NCBI GenBank assembly: GCA_028290945.1 | Contig: JAQGIV010000013.1 | Coordinates: 1-36,676 of the forward strand | Source of the DNA: Phenylobacterium sp. | GTDB taxonomy: Bacteria; Pseudomonadota; Alphaproteobacteria; Caulobacterales; Caulobacteraceae | Direction: 5' to 3' | Length of the DNA stretch: 36,676 bases | Shown: in pieces, positions 9,236-18,415 of the stretch | How positions within the stretch are numbered: the stretch's first letter is position 1 | Layout: each line of letters begins with the position of its first letter | The notes under the pieces: model-generated | The model's database searches: none | The model's input: only the letters and a program-made list of their open reading frames with translations | Told to the model about the DNA's origin: nothing | Program-made: the position numbers and the translations under genes

Positions 9236-9625
9236 ATGCCCAAGACCGTGATCACCCCGCCCGGGACCGGCACGCCCATCGCCCCCTTCTCGCCCGGGAC
9301 CATGGCCGACGGCGTGGTCTATGTCTCCGGCACGCTGGCCTTCACCCCCGACCTGCAGGTGGCCCACGTGGGCGACGCCGAGGCCCAGACGCGGCAGGTG
9401 CTGGAGACCATCAAGTCGGTTGTGGAGACCGCAGGCGGAACGATGGAAGACGTCACCTTCAACATGATCTTCCTGAAGGACTGGGCCGACTACGCCGCCT
9501 TGAACAAGGTCTATGCGGAGTACTTCCCCGGCGAGAAGCCGGCCCGCTACTGCATCCAGTGCGGCCTGGTGCGGCCCGACTTCCTGGTGGAGATCGCCAG
9601 CATCGCCCACGTGGGCAAGCGCTGA
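9236..9625 (+). CDS. rutC: RutC, RidA-family 3-aminoacrylate deaminase
   Basis: This 129-residue protein belongs to the RidA/YjgF family of small trimeric imine/enamine deaminases. RutC acts on the aminoacrylate intermediate of uracil breakdown. Typical strings are [21 protein letters not shown] at the N-terminus, VYVSGTLAF near residues 29-37, and the C-terminal [17 protein letters not shown] near 105-121, with the family's conserved arginine at R112. Start ATG 9236 follows AAGGAG at 9222-9227. It ends one base before the GTG of rutD, so translation is coupled. Length equals that of the E. coli protein to within one residue. Position in the rut unit makes the assignment to RutC rather than general RidA secure. 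Confidence 0.93.
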   Translation: MPKTVITPPGTGTPIAPFSPGTMADGVVYVSGTLAFTPDLQVAHVGDAEAQTRQVLETIKSVVETAGGTMEDVTFNMIFLKDWADYAALNKVYAEYFPGEKPARYCIQCGLVRPDFLVEIASIAHVGKR

Positions 9626-10432
9626 GTGGCTGAGACCGCCTCAGGGCTGTTCTACGAGATCCACGACGGCCCGCGCCCCGACGCGCCGACGGTGATCCTG
9701 TCGGCCGGGCTGGGCGGCGGCGCGGGCTTCTGGGCGCCGCAGATGGCGGCGCTGGCCGAGCAGTTCCGGGTGATCGGCTACGATCATCGCGGCACGGGCC
9801 GCAGCGTTCGCACGCTCACCGAGCCGCATTCGGTGGACGCCATGGCCCACGACATCGTCGAGGTGCTGGACGCCGCGGGGATCGAGCACGCCCACCTGAT
9901 CGGCCATGCGGCGGGCGGGCTCGCCGGCCTGGCGCTGGCCCTGAATGCGCCGGACCGCCTCGACAGGCTGGTGGTGGTCAATGGCTGGGCCGCGCCCGAC
10001 CCCTACGTGCAGCGCTGTTTCGACGTGCGGCTGGCCCTGCTGCGCGACAGCGGGCCCGCGGCCTACATCCACGCCCAGGCGCTGTTCCTCTATCCGCCGG
10101 CCTGGATCTCGAAGAACTCCGACCGCCTGGCGGCCGAGGAACCGCACCACGTCGCGGCCTTCCCGCCGCCGGACGTGGTCCGCGCCCGCATCGCGGCCGT
10201 GCTGGCCTGGAACGTCGAGGGCCGGCTGGCTGAGATCACCACCCCGGTGCTGGTGGCCGCCGCGGCCGACGACAGCCTGATCCCCGTGCATCTGTCCGAG
10301 CAACTCGCCGCCGGCCTGCCCAATGCGACGCTCGAGATCACCCCCTGGGGCGGCCACGCCTATAGCGTGACCACGCCCGAGGTTTTCAATGCTAGCGTGG
10401 TCCGCTTCCTGTCGGGGGACGGGGGGACCTGA
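9626..10432 (+). CDS. rutD: RutD, alpha/beta-hydrolase acting on aminoacrylate
   Basis: RutD is assigned to the step from aminoacrylate to malonic semialdehyde plus ammonia. The 268-residue alpha/beta-hydrolase has the oxyanion string LGGGAGFW near residues 29-36, YDHRGTGRS at 52-60, an acidic residue in ADDSLIP near 214-220 and the histidine in WGGHAYS near 240-246. The nucleophile elbow is GHAAG at 93-97, with alanine A95 where most hydrolases have serine. E. coli RutD, as I remember it, has GHALG, so the lack of serine is a family trait. The GTG start at 9626 follows the rutC stop directly (TGAGTG). The next gene, rutA, begins 14 bases after its stop. Confidence 0.9.
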   Translation: MAETASGLFYEIHDGPRPDAPTVILSAGLGGGAGFWAPQMAALAEQFRVIGYDHRGTGRSVRTLTEPHSVDAMAHDIVEVLDAAGIEHAHLIGHAAGGLAGLALALNAPDRLDRLVVVNGWAAPDPYVQRCFDVRLALLRDSGPAAYIHAQALFLYPPAWISKNSDRLAAEEPHHVAAFPPPDVVRARIAAVLAWNVEGRLAEITTPVLVAAAADDSLIPVHLSEQLAAGLPNATLEITPWGGHAYSVTTPEVFNASVVRFLSGDGGT

Positions 10433-10446
10433 AGAAGGATCGTTCG

Positions 10447-11523
<1,077 letters not shown>

Positions 11524-11532
11524 ATTCAGCCC

Positions 11533-11609
11533 TGGCGCGCCCGGCAGGACTCGAACCTGCAACCGCCCGCTTAGAAGGCGGGTGCTCTATCCGGTTGAGC
11601 TACGGGCGC
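11533..11609 (-). tRNA. tRNA-Arg (anticodon TCT)
   Basis: The minus strand gives a complete cloverleaf of 77 bases with encoded CCA. The acceptor arms GCGCCCG (11603-11609) and CGGGCGC (11537-11543) pair perfectly, the T arm contains GGTTCGAGTCC, and the seven-base anticodon loop is CTTCTAA with anticodon TCT, reading AGA. It ends nine bases from the rutA stop and lies downstream of the NDUFS4-like gene on the same strand. Confidence 0.97.
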
Positions 11610-11683
11610 TGACTCAGGAACGACGGAGCGACAGCCAAGAAAAGCCTCCGTACCGCTTTTCCGTCCGGCTGCGCGACCACTAT

Positions 11684-11992
11684 TCAATGCGTCCAGGGCT
11701 GTTTGCGGTTGAAGGCGAAGTTGTCGGCATAGGCCTTGATGATGCGTTTCGCGGGCTTCGTGTCGATCAGCTGGAAGGCGATGCCGTGCTGGTCGGCGTA
11801 GCGGACCGCCTCGTCCTTGGTGTCGAAGTTGAGCTGCACCTGGCTGGAGGCCGTGTCGGACGTCACCGTCCAGCCCATCAGCGGGTCGGATCTGCGCGCG
11901 TCGCGCGGCTCGAACTCCAGCACCCAGTCCTGGGTCTTGCCCTTGCCGGACTGCATGGCCGTCTTGGACGGGCGGAAGATGCGCGCGAGCAT
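11684..11992 (-). CDS. Complex I accessory subunit, NDUFS4 family (ETC complex I subunit conserved region)
   Basis: This 102-residue protein belongs to the NDUFS4-like family, an accessory subunit of respiratory NADH:quinone oxidoreductase shared by alphaproteobacteria and mitochondria. The recognised strings are ARIFRPSKTAMQSGK at residues 3-17, the central WVLEFEPRDAR with DPLMGWTVTSD near 37-47, and AVRYADQHGI near 62-71. The C-terminal NFAFNRKQPWTH is typical of the family. The ATG at 11992 has GAGAGG a few bases upstream. The gene sits on the minus strand between two tRNA genes on the same strand, a placement that keeps it away from the main nuo operon. The family name is certain from the motifs; a direct role in complex I is established for the mitochondrial homologue and inferred here. 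Confidence 0.9.
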   Translation of the reverse strand: MLARIFRPSKTAMQSGKGKTQDWVLEFEPRDARRSDPLMGWTVTSDTASSQVQLNFDTKDEAVRYADQHGIAFQLIDTKPAKRIIKAYADNFAFNRKQPWTH

Positions 11993-12016
11993 GTGCCTCT
12001 CTAGTCTCCTACCGGC

Positions 12017-12093
12017 TGGTCGGGGCGGCGTGATTTGAACACGCGACCCTCTGCTCCCAAAGCAGATGCGCTACCAGGCTGCGCTACGCCCCG
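12017..12093 (-). tRNA. tRNA-Pro (anticodon TGG)
   Basis: The minus strand folds into a 77-base tRNA with encoded CCA. Acceptor arms CGGGGCG (12087-12093) and CGCCCCG (12021-12027) pair perfectly, with A as discriminator. The anticodon loop is TTTGGGA, with anticodon TGG, reading CCA and, through wobble, other CCN codons. The T arm reads TGTTCAAATCA. It lies upstream of the NDUFS4-like gene on the same strand. Confidence 0.97.
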
Positions 12094-12113
12094 ATCGAGG
12101 CCGGAGGCCCTGC

Positions 12114-12140
12114 GATATAAGCGTTTTCGCCGCCACGCAA
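12114..12140 (-). promoter_or_regulatory. Possible promoter for tRNA-Pro(TGG)
   Basis: On the minus strand TTGCGT (12135-12140) and TATATC (12114-12119) form -35 and -10 like elements with a 15-base spacer, about 20 bases before the mature tRNA 5' end. The spacing is shorter than ideal. The TATATC stands out because the surroundings are very GC-rich. Confidence 0.35.
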
Positions 12141-12214
12141 ACGTGACGAGCGCCACGGGCGCTCAACCCGAGTGGCATGGACGCGGCCGCCACGACGGGG
12201 CATTGTGATCGCAA

Positions 12215-12226
12215 CAAGATATCTTG
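12215..12226. promoter_or_regulatory. 12-base perfect palindrome CAAGATATCTTG
   Basis: This AT-rich perfect palindrome lies 12 bases before the start of the 50-residue membrane peptide, in the divergent spacer with tRNA-Pro(TGG). Palindromes of this kind are often sites for dimeric regulators. It also abuts the GGGGCGGGA stretch that would serve as the ribosome site. The role is inference. Confidence 0.35.
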
Positions 12227-12238
12227 GGGCGGGAATGC

Positions 12239-12391
12239 ATGTCGGAACGGCGTTTGCGGACGACACAGCGGAAGCGACGTGAGCGCGCCCGGTTCTGGGG
12301 CGATCACGGCGAGAAGATCCGCCTGGGCCTGATCGCCGCGGCCATGGTCATCGCCGCCAGCTGGATCGCCAAGGCCGCCCTCGGCGGCTAG
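12239..12391 (+). CDS. Unrecognised 50-residue single-pass membrane peptide
   Basis: An ATG at 12239 opens a 50-codon frame ending in TAG at 12389-12391. The first 20 residues are strongly basic (MSERRLRTTQRKRRERARFW, nine R or K). A short linker GDHGEKIR follows, then a hydrophobic segment at about residues 29-48 with LIAAAMVIAASWIAKAAL. A positive N-terminus before one membrane helix suggests the N-terminus stays in the cytoplasm. A purine-rich GGGGCGGGA precedes the start. The stop is only six bases from the convergent thioesterase stop, and the frame fills an otherwise empty gap. I do not recognise a family. The gene is supported by composition, position and ribosome site only. Confidence 0.6.
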   Translation: MSERRLRTTQRKRRERARFWGDHGEKIRLGLIAAAMVIAASWIAKAALGG

Positions 12392-12397
12392 CTGCGC

Positions 12398-12823
12398 CTA
12401 GCTGCCCATCAGCTTGAACACGCCCGACGCCCGCACCACGTCGCGGCCGCCCACATAGGCGCGGCCCTCGGCGAAGGCGACGTCGCGCGCGGCCCGCGTC
12501 AGCCGCGCCTCGCCCCGCACCCACTCGCCGGCCCTGGCCATGTGCAGGAAGTCGATGGACAGGTGGATGGTCACTGCCCGCCGCTTGGCGCCGCGCCAGA
12601 CCGCGCCGGCCAGCACCCCGTCCAGGAAGGCCGAGAGCATGCCGCCGTGCACGATGCCCACGCCGTTGCAGTGGCGCGGCAGGGCGAAGAAGGCCTGCTC
12701 GACCAGGTCGCCGTCGCCGGCTTTCGCGAAATAGGGGCCGTTGTGCGTGGAGAACAACCCCCGCCCCTCGGCCGGTGCGAACCCCTCCGGTGGCGGCGGG
12801 ATCGCCTGCGGGTCCTTGGTCAC
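12398..12823 (-). CDS. Hotdog-fold thioesterase, PaaI/YbgC-like
   Basis: This 141-residue protein is a single-hotdog acyl-CoA thioesterase. The signature GIVHGGMLSAFLD at about residues 55-67 has the active-site HGG and acidic residue of the PaaI group. It is followed by the strand VTIHLSIDFLHMA near 84-96 and a C-terminal GRDVVRASGVF strand near 126-136. The acyl substrate cannot be read from sequence. Start ATG 12823 overlaps the stop of the DUF192 gene by four bases, so the two are co-translated. The first 35 residues, rich in proline (PPPPEGF), are a common lead-in of this group. It converges with the 50-residue membrane peptide. Confidence 0.85.
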   Translation of the reverse strand: MTKDPQAIPPPPEGFAPAEGRGLFSTHNGPYFAKAGDGDLVEQAFFALPRHCNGVGIVHGGMLSAFLDGVLAGAVWRGAKRRAVTIHLSIDFLHMARAGEWVRGEARLTRAARDVAFAEGRAYVGGRDVVRASGVFKLMGS

Positions 12824-13350
12824 GGACCGAAGATCCGGTGCCGGACCTTGTCGCCCGGCTGCAGGCCGAGCTGGGCGGCGCGTCCCGAGGCGATCTCCAG
12901 CACCGCGCGGATCGTGCCGCCGGCCGGGATCGGGTTCTCATCCAGCGGCCGCGCCTGGCGGGCGATGGACAGGATCGTCCCGTCCGGGCGGATGTAGATC
13001 AGGTCGAGGCCGATCAGGGTGTTGCGCATCCAGAAGGCCACATCCGGCGTCGGCCCGCCGAAGTCGAACAGCATGCCGCGGTCGGCCGCCAGCTCGCGGC
13101 GGCACATCAGGCCGAACTCGCGCCGGGTCTCCGTGTCGGCCATCTCCACCTTGAAGCTCGCCACGCCATGCGCCGAGACGATGGCCAGCGGCTGCAGCGG
13201 GGTCAGCACCGGCTGGCCCTGGCAGTGTTCGGGGTCCTGGCGGCCGATCTCGGCGCGGGCGGCGGGCGGGGCGGCCGCGCAGGCGCTGAGCGCCAGCGCC
13301 ACGGCGAGCATGAGGACGCCGCGCCGTTGGATCGATGGGGATCGGGACAA
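12820..13350 (-). CDS. DUF192 family lipoprotein or secreted protein
   Basis: This 176-residue protein carries the DUF192 domain at about residues 65-172, seen as FKVEMADTETRREFGLMCRRE, then RGMLFDFGG, then VAFWMRNTLIGLDLIYI and the C-terminal LEIASGRAAQLGLQPGD. The N-terminus has a short basic stretch, a hydrophobic segment and LSAC at residues 21-24, which fits a lipobox with C24 as the lipidated cysteine. It is therefore probably anchored facing the periplasm. DUF192 function is not firmly known. Start ATG 13350 lies 26 bases after the cold-shock gene stop and the 3' end overlaps the thioesterase, so the three genes look like one transcript. Confidence 0.87.
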   Translation of the reverse strand: MSRSPSIQRRGVLMLAVALALSACAAAPPAARAEIGRQDPEHCQGQPVLTPLQPLAIVSAHGVASFKVEMADTETRREFGLMCRRELAADRGMLFDFGGPTPDVAFWMRNTLIGLDLIYIRPDGTILSIARQARPLDENPIPAGGTIRAVLEIASGRAAQLGLQPGDKVRHRIFGP

Positions 13351-13376
13351 GCGGAACTCCGGGGCGGGCGCGAATC

Positions 13377-13961
13377 TCAGGCGAGATCAGACGCCTCGAT
13401 CTCGGCCACAACAAGACCCTTGGGCCCCTCGGCGAAGCGCACGACCACGTCCTCGCCGGGCTGCAGATCCTCCATGCCGGCGCGCCGTAGCGTCTCGATA
13501 TGGATGAAGATGTCGCCGGGCTCGTTGTCGCGCACCACGAAGCCGTAACCCTTGGTGCGGTTGAACCACTTCACCTTGGCCTTCTCGCGCGGGCCGGTGG
13601 CCTGCAGCGGACGCCGGGCGGGCCGGGGCGCGCCGACCGGTGCGCCGTCGCGGCTCTCCCGCGGCTTCCGCTCGGCGACCGGCGTGGCGACGCTTTCGTC
13701 CAGGTCGACCACCTCGGCCACCTGCCAGCCCTTCGGCCGGCGGACCACGTCGCAGGTGATCAGCGAGCCTTCGAGCGCGTGCTCGCGGCCGCAGTTGCGC
13801 AGCGAGGTGACGTGAAGCAGGACATCTTTCAGGTCGGTCTGCCCGGGATCGTCGGGGACGACGAAGCCATAGCCCTTCCCCGCGTCGAACCACTTGACGC
13901 GCCCGGTGATCCGCAGGGCTATCGCCTGCGCTTCCACCTGGTCGAATTCGAAACCCGCCAT
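13377..13961 (-). CDS. Cold-shock protein with two CSD domains (Caulobacter CspC/CspD type)
   Basis: This 194-residue protein has two cold-shock domains joined by a basic, proline-rich linker. The first is at about residues 18-88, with [15 protein letters not shown] as RNP1 region and DVLLHVT as RNP2. The second is at about residues 125-190, with [15 protein letters not shown] and DIFIHIE. Such proteins bind single-stranded nucleic acid and act as RNA chaperones or transcription antiterminators. Double-CSD proteins of this size are known from Caulobacter, where CspC and CspD matter in stationary phase. Start ATG 13961 is preceded by GAGGGG; upstream in-frame ATGs lack this. It heads the run with the DUF192 and thioesterase genes. 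Confidence 0.92.
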   Translation of the reverse strand: MAGFEFDQVEAQAIALRITGRVKWFDAGKGYGFVVPDDPGQTDLKDVLLHVTSLRNCGREHALEGSLITCDVVRRPKGWQVAEVVDLDESVATPVAERKPRESRDGAPVGAPRPARRPLQATGPREKAKVKWFNRTKGYGFVVRDNEPGDIFIHIETLRRAGMEDLQPGEDVVVRFAEGPKGLVVAEIEASDLA

Positions 13962-14095
13962 CTGCCCCTCGGCCTCACTACGGCCAAGTATAACACTGTT
14001 CTCGTACGGCAAGGCGCGTCAAGGGGAATTGAGGGGGCTAAACGGGCACGCGAAAAGCCAGCGCGCCTGAGCGAGCGCTGCTCCGGAAATTCGCG

Positions 14096-14170
14096 TGGCA
14101 GTCCCTAGGGGAGTCGAACCCCTCTTTTCAGGTTGAAAACCTGACGTCCTAACCGATAGACGAAGGGACC
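14096..14170 (-). tRNA. tRNA-Glu (anticodon TTC)
   Basis: The minus strand gives a 75-base tRNA with encoded CCA. Acceptor arms GGTCCCT (14164-14170) and AGGGACT (14100-14106) pair with a G-T at the first position. The anticodon stem TCAGG/CCTGA holds the loop TTTTCAA, with anticodon TTC. The T arm reads GGGGTTCGACTCCCC. It lies upstream of recJ on the other side, with 76 bases to the recJ stop. Confidence 0.97.
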
Positions 14171-14246
14171 GCGGCGTCGCGAAGGGCGGCTCTATATCCG
14201 CCTTCCCAAGGGGGCGCAAGACCGCCGAGCTAGCTCGCCAGCCGCC

Positions 14247-16046
14247 TCAGATGCGGCGCGGATCGGCGACGTCCTCGATCTCCAGCTGGACGCCCTGGCG
14301 GCCCTGCCAGTCGTCGGGTTTCAGGCGGCCCGCCACGTGCACCGCGCCGCCCTCCTGCAACAGCCGGCGGCCGGCCTCGGTCTCGCCCACCCGCCAGGCG
14401 ACGGCCTTCAGCTTGCCGCCGGAGCCATCGGTAAGGGTGCAGCGCACGTGGCCGCCCTTCATGGCCATGGGCCGCTCGATGCGCACGTCGGCGGCGGCGA
14501 ACAGCGGCTCGGGGTTGCCGGGCCCGAACGGGGCCATGCGCTGGAAGTCGTTCCACAGCGCCCGATCGCAGGCCCGCGCGGTGACCAGGGCGTCGATCTC
14601 CAGCCCATCCTCGGCGGCCGCCACGTCCTGCTCGTCCTTCAGGCGCGCGCAGAGGAACTCCCGCAGTTCCGGGATCGAGTCCGGTCGCACCGACAGGCCC
14701 GCGGCCATGGCGTGGCCGCCGCCGGCCAGCAGCAGGCCCTCCTCGAAGGCCGCCTGCACCGCGCGGCCGAGGTTCACGCCCGGTTGCGAGCGGCCGGAAC
14801 CCTTGCCGACATTGGCGGCGCGGTCGACGCCGATCACCATCACCGGCTTGCGATAGCGCTCGCGCAGCCGGCCGGCGACGATGCCGATCACCCCGGGATG
14901 CCAATCATCCTGCGCCACCAGCAGGCAGGGCGCGTCGGCCTGGTTGCTCTCGCGCTCGATGACCCGCACGGCGGCCTCCAGCACCGCCGCCTCGACCTCC
15001 TTGCGCGAGGAATTCAGCCCGTCGAGCTCCTCGGCCAGCGCCCGCGCCTCCTGCGGATCGTCGGTGGAGAGCAGGCGGGCGCCGAGGTCGGCGCGGCCGA
15101 TCCGGCCGCCGGCGTTGATCCGAGGGCCCAGGATGAAGCCCACGTGGAACACCGAGGCCGGTCCCTCGGCCGTGGCCACGTCCATCAGCGCCTTCAGCCC
15201 CGGATTGCGCCAGGCGGACATCACCTTCAGCCCCTGGGCGGCCAGCGCCCGGTTGAAGCCGGTCAGCTGGGTCACGTCGCAGATCGCGCCCATGGCGGCG
15301 AGGTCGAGCAGGTTGCGCAGGTCCGGCTCCGGCCGGTCGCCGAACAGGCCGCGCTTGCGGGCCTCGCGGCTCAAGGCCGCCAGCAGCACGAAGGTCACCC
15401 CGGCGGCGGCCAGGTGCCCCTGCCCCGAGACGCAGTCCGGCCGGTTGGGGTTCACCAGTGCGGCGATCTGCGGGATCTCGTCGCCGCGCATAAGGTGGTG
15501 GTCGATCACCACCACCTCGAGCCCGATCTCGCCGGCGCAGGCCAGGGCGTCGTGCGCCGCGGCCCCGCAGTCGACGGTGATCACCAGCTCGGCGCCCTCG
15601 GCCTTCAGCCGGCGGAAGGCGGCCGGCGACGGGCCATAGCCCTCGAGGATGCGGTCGGGGACATAGATCGGCAGCTCATGGCCCATGGCCCGGAACCAGC
15701 GGACCAGCTGGGCCGCCGACGAAGCCCCGTCCACATCGTAGTCGGCGAACACCACCATCGGCCGGCGGCGCTCCAGGGCGTCCACCAGGATGGCGGCGGC
15801 CTTGTCCATGTCGGTGAACGACGACGGGTCCGGGAACTGCGCCTTCAGGGTCGGATTGAGGTAGGTCTCGCCGCCGCCGTCGGCGATGCCGCGCGAGGCC
15901 AGCGCCCGGGCCAGCGGCTCGGAAAGGCCCAGCGCGTGCTGGTGGCGGCGCACGGTCTCAGGATCGGCCGCCCGCTCGCGCCACAGCCGCCCCGACAGCG
16001 AGCGCGTGACGCCGAGGTAGCCAAGCTGTGCTGCGCCGTCCGCCAA
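14247..16046 (-). CDS. recJ: Single-stranded-DNA-specific exonuclease RecJ
   Basis: RecJ degrades single-stranded DNA 5' to 3' in recombination and mismatch repair. The 599-residue protein has the DHH-phosphoesterase motifs: ADYDVDGASS near residues 101-110, VDCGAAAHDA near 158-167, the DHH itself in VVIDHHL near 178-184, and GGGHAMAAGL near 449-458 in the DHHA1 domain. The C-terminal OB-like part ends in VQLEIEDVADP. The start is a TTG at 16046, supported by AGGGGAG at about 16051-16057 and no nearby ATG. It is the last gene of the minus-strand run alaC-hom-glpX-recJ, an order I know from other alphaproteobacteria. The 84-base gap to glpX may hold its own promoter. Confidence 0.96.
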   Translation of the reverse strand: MADGAAQLGYLGVTRSLSGRLWRERAADPETVRRHQHALGLSEPLARALASRGIADGGGETYLNPTLKAQFPDPSSFTDMDKAAAILVDALERRRPMVVFADYDVDGASSAAQLVRWFRAMGHELPIYVPDRILEGYGPSPAAFRRLKAEGAELVITVDCGAAAHDALACAGEIGLEVVVIDHHLMRGDEIPQIAALVNPNRPDCVSGQGHLAAAGVTFVLLAALSREARKRGLFGDRPEPDLRNLLDLAAMGAICDVTQLTGFNRALAAQGLKVMSAWRNPGLKALMDVATAEGPASVFHVGFILGPRINAGGRIGRADLGARLLSTDDPQEARALAEELDGLNSSRKEVEAAVLEAAVRVIERESNQADAPCLLVAQDDWHPGVIGIVAGRLRERYRKPVMVIGVDRAANVGKGSGRSQPGVNLGRAVQAAFEEGLLLAGGGHAMAAGLSVRPDSIPELREFLCARLKDEQDVAAAEDGLEIDALVTARACDRALWNDFQRMAPFGPGNPEPLFAAADVRIERPMAMKGGHVRCTLTDGSGGKLKAVAWRVGETEAGRRLLQEGGAVHVAGRLKPDDWQGRQGVQLEIEDVADPRRI

Positions 16047-16130
16047 GATCGCTCCCCTGCCCGGCCGCCACTATCGACCCGTGAAAGACGAGTCGCTAGC
16101 GCCCAGGTCCGTCACATTCGGACGCAGGCG

Positions 16131-17084
16131 CTACGCCGGCCGCTTCATCCGCACTTCGCGCACGGTCTGGGTCGCGGAGTTCATCACCAGGGTGTGGGTG
16201 TGCACGAAGCCGTCCTTGAACTTCACCCCGTCGAGCAAGGCGCCGTCGGTGACGCCGGTGGCCGCGAAGATCGCGTCGGCGCGGACCATCTCGTGCAGGT
16301 CGTACTTCTTGTCGAAGTCGGTGATCCCGATACGGGCGGCGCGGGCCCGCTCGTCGGCGTTGCGGAACACCAGCCGGCCCTGGAACTGGCCGCCGACGCA
16401 CTTCAGCGCCGCGCAGGCCAGGACCCCTTCCGGCGCCCCGCCCTGGCCGACGTAGAAGTCGACGCCGGTCGTGGGATCGGCGGTGTTCATCACGCCGGCC
16501 ACGTCGCCGTCGGTGATCAGATAGACCCGCGCGCCCACCGATCGCAGGCTGGCGATGATCTCGGCGTGCCGCGGCCGGTCGAGGACGCAGACGGTGATGG
16601 CGGAGGCCTGCACGCCCTTGGCCTTGGCCAGCGCCCGCACGTTCTCGGCCGGGGTCTTGTCCAGGTCGATGACGCCCTTCGGATAGCCCGGCCCGCAGGC
16701 GATCTTGTCCATGTAGGTGTCGGGCGCGTTGAGCATAGTGCCCTTCGGCGCCCAGGCCATCACCGCCAGCGCATTGGCCATCGCTTTTGCGGTGAGCGTG
16801 GTGCCCTCCAGCGGATCGAGCGCGATGTCGATCTTGGTCTTGCCGCCCCGGCCCACCTTCTCGCCGATGTAGAGCATCGGCGCCTCGTCGCGCTCGCCCT
16901 CCCCGATGACGATCTCGCCGTCGAGGTCGAGGTCGTTCAGCGCGGTGCGCATGGCGTCGACGGCGGCCTGGTCGGCGGCCTTCTCGTCGCCGCGCCCGGC
17001 CAGTTCCCAGGCGGCGATGGCGGCGATCTCGGTGACGCGCACCGCGTCCAGCACCAGACTGCGATCCAGGACTTCAGCGCTCAT
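16131..17084 (-). CDS. glpX: Class II fructose-1,6-bisphosphatase
   Basis: GlpX removes the 1-phosphate of fructose 1,6-bisphosphate in gluconeogenesis; homologues also act on sedoheptulose bisphosphate. The 317-residue protein has the metal-binding strings IGEGERDEAPM near residues 58-68 and DPLEGTTLTAK near 88-98, and the family string TDGDVAG near 189-195. Start ATG 17084 is preceded by GAGGAG at about 17090-17095; a GTG at 17090 is in frame but would lie in the ribosome site. It is 40 bases after the hom stop in the same direction, so it is probably co-transcribed with hom and alaC. Length is typical of the family. Confidence 0.95.
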   Translation of the reverse strand: MSAEVLDRSLVLDAVRVTEIAAIAAWELAGRGDEKAADQAAVDAMRTALNDLDLDGEIVIGEGERDEAPMLYIGEKVGRGGKTKIDIALDPLEGTTLTAKAMANALAVMAWAPKGTMLNAPDTYMDKIACGPGYPKGVIDLDKTPAENVRALAKAKGVQASAITVCVLDRPRHAEIIASLRSVGARVYLITDGDVAGVMNTADPTTGVDFYVGQGGAPEGVLACAALKCVGGQFQGRLVFRNADERARAARIGITDFDKKYDLHEMVRADAIFAATGVTDGALLDGVKFKDGFVHTHTLVMNSATQTVREVRMKRPA

Positions 17085-17124
17085 TCTCACTCCTCGGCCG
17101 CCGACTTCGGGCGCCTTTGATTTC

Positions 17125-18414
17125 TCAGATGCGCGCGATGCGCAACAACCTTGGACGATCGATCACCACGGGCAGGCCCGCGATCCGCTCGATGGCCGCC
17201 TTCAGGACAGACTCCGCGACCGCATGGGTGGTGAGCACGATCGGCACCCCGTCGGCGTTCTCCACCGGCTTCTGCAGGAAGCTCTCGATCGAGACGCCCG
17301 CCTCGGCGAGGGTTTCGGAGACGGCGGCGATGACGCCGGGCTCGTCCTTCACCAGGAAGCGCAGATAGGCGCGGCCGACGCTCTTCGACGGATCCACCGG
17401 CGTGAAGGCCTGGAGGCCCTTCGCCGGACCCTGGAACACCGGCCGGTTGGCGCCGGCCATCACGTCGGCGATGTCGGCGGCGACCGCGGCCGCGGTCGGG
17501 CCTGCGCCCGCGCCCGGCCCCTGCAGGAAGATGCGGCCGATCCGCGTGCCTTCGATGAAGAGCGCGTTCAGCGCGCCGCCGGCCTGGGCCAGCGGGTGGG
17601 CGAGCGGGGCCAGCGACGGATGCACCCTGACCAGCACCCCGTCCGGCGAACGGTCGGCGGAGGCGACGAGCTTGATCCGGTAGCCCAGGTCGCGGGCCAT
17701 GGCGATGTCGAGGAGCTCGATCTGCTCGATGCCCTCGATCTCGGTGGCCGCGAAGTTGGGCGCGCAGCCGAAGGCCAGCGCCGCCAGGATGGAGATCTTG
17801 TGGGCCGCGTCGAAGCCGCCCACGTCCATGGTCGGATCGGCCTCGGCGTAGCCGAGCCGCTGGGCCTCGGCCAGCACCTCGGCGAAGGAGCGGCCGGTGG
17901 CCTCCATCTCGGTCAGGATGTAGTTGCAGGTGCCGTTGAGGATACCGGCCACCGACTTGATCTCGTCGCCGACCATGGCCTCGCGCAGCATCTTCACCGC
18001 CGGCGTGCCGCCCATCACGGCGGCCTCGAACAGCAGCGGCGCGCCGGTCTCCTCGGCCAGCGCCGCGAGCTCGGCCCCATGCTCGGCGATCAGCGCCTTG
18101 TTGGCCGTCACCACGGGCTTGCCGGCCCGCAGAGCCGCCTCCACCGCGGCCTTGGCTGGGCCGTCGGAGCCGCCGATCAGCTCCACGAACAGATCCACGT
18201 CCGGCGAGGTCGCCAGCGCCACCGGATCGTCGAACCAGGGCAGGCTCGAGATGTCGAAGGGCCGGGGCCTGGAGCGCGAGCGCGCCGAGACGCCGGTCAC
18301 CACCACCTTGCCGCCGGCCGGCGCGAAGTCCGGCCGCTCGGCCAGGAAGCTCAGCAGCCCCGCGCCGACCGTCCCCAGCCCCGCGACGCCGACCCGCCAG
18401 GTCATCTCGCTCAT
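17125..18414 (-). CDS. hom: Homoserine dehydrogenase
   Basis: This enzyme reduces aspartate semialdehyde to homoserine, the branch to methionine and threonine. The 429-residue protein has the NAD(P) motif GLGTVGAG near residues 12-19, the substrate-domain string ILNGTCNYILTEME near 182-195, and QRLGYAEADPTMDVGG near 209-224. The C-terminal 80 residues (VKDEPGVIAAVSETLAEAGV) form the ACT regulatory domain, implying feedback control by threonine or another amino acid. Start is given at ATG 18414, one base from the alaC stop; an ATG three codons in (18405) has an AGGA at better distance and may be used instead. Gene order alaC-hom-glpX-recJ is tight. Confidence 0.95.
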   Translation of the reverse strand: MSEMTWRVGVAGLGTVGAGLLSFLAERPDFAPAGGKVVVTGVSARSRSRPRPFDISSLPWFDDPVALATSPDVDLFVELIGGSDGPAKAAVEAALRAGKPVVTANKALIAEHGAELAALAEETGAPLLFEAAVMGGTPAVKMLREAMVGDEIKSVAGILNGTCNYILTEMEATGRSFAEVLAEAQRLGYAEADPTMDVGGFDAAHKISILAALAFGCAPNFAATEIEGIEQIELLDIAMARDLGYRIKLVASADRSPDGVLVRVHPSLAPLAHPLAQAGGALNALFIEGTRIGRIFLQGPGAGAGPTAAAVAADIADVMAGANRPVFQGPAKGLQAFTPVDPSKSVGRAYLRFLVKDEPGVIAAVSETLAEAGVSIESFLQKPVENADGVPIVLTTHAVAESVLKAAIERIAGLPVVIDRPRLLRIARI

Positions 18415-18415
18415 C

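Noticed and set aside
11640..11665. AAAAGC...GCTTTT inverted repeat between tRNA-Arg and the NDUFS4-like gene
   Set aside because: Only six paired bases and a long loop. Not convincing as a terminator.
14337..17120. A very long open frame on plus, antisense to recJ and glpX
   Set aside because: It runs opposite to two unmistakable genes. Its translation is low-complexity, rich in H, G, R and A, as expected from the mirror frame of high-GC coding DNA.
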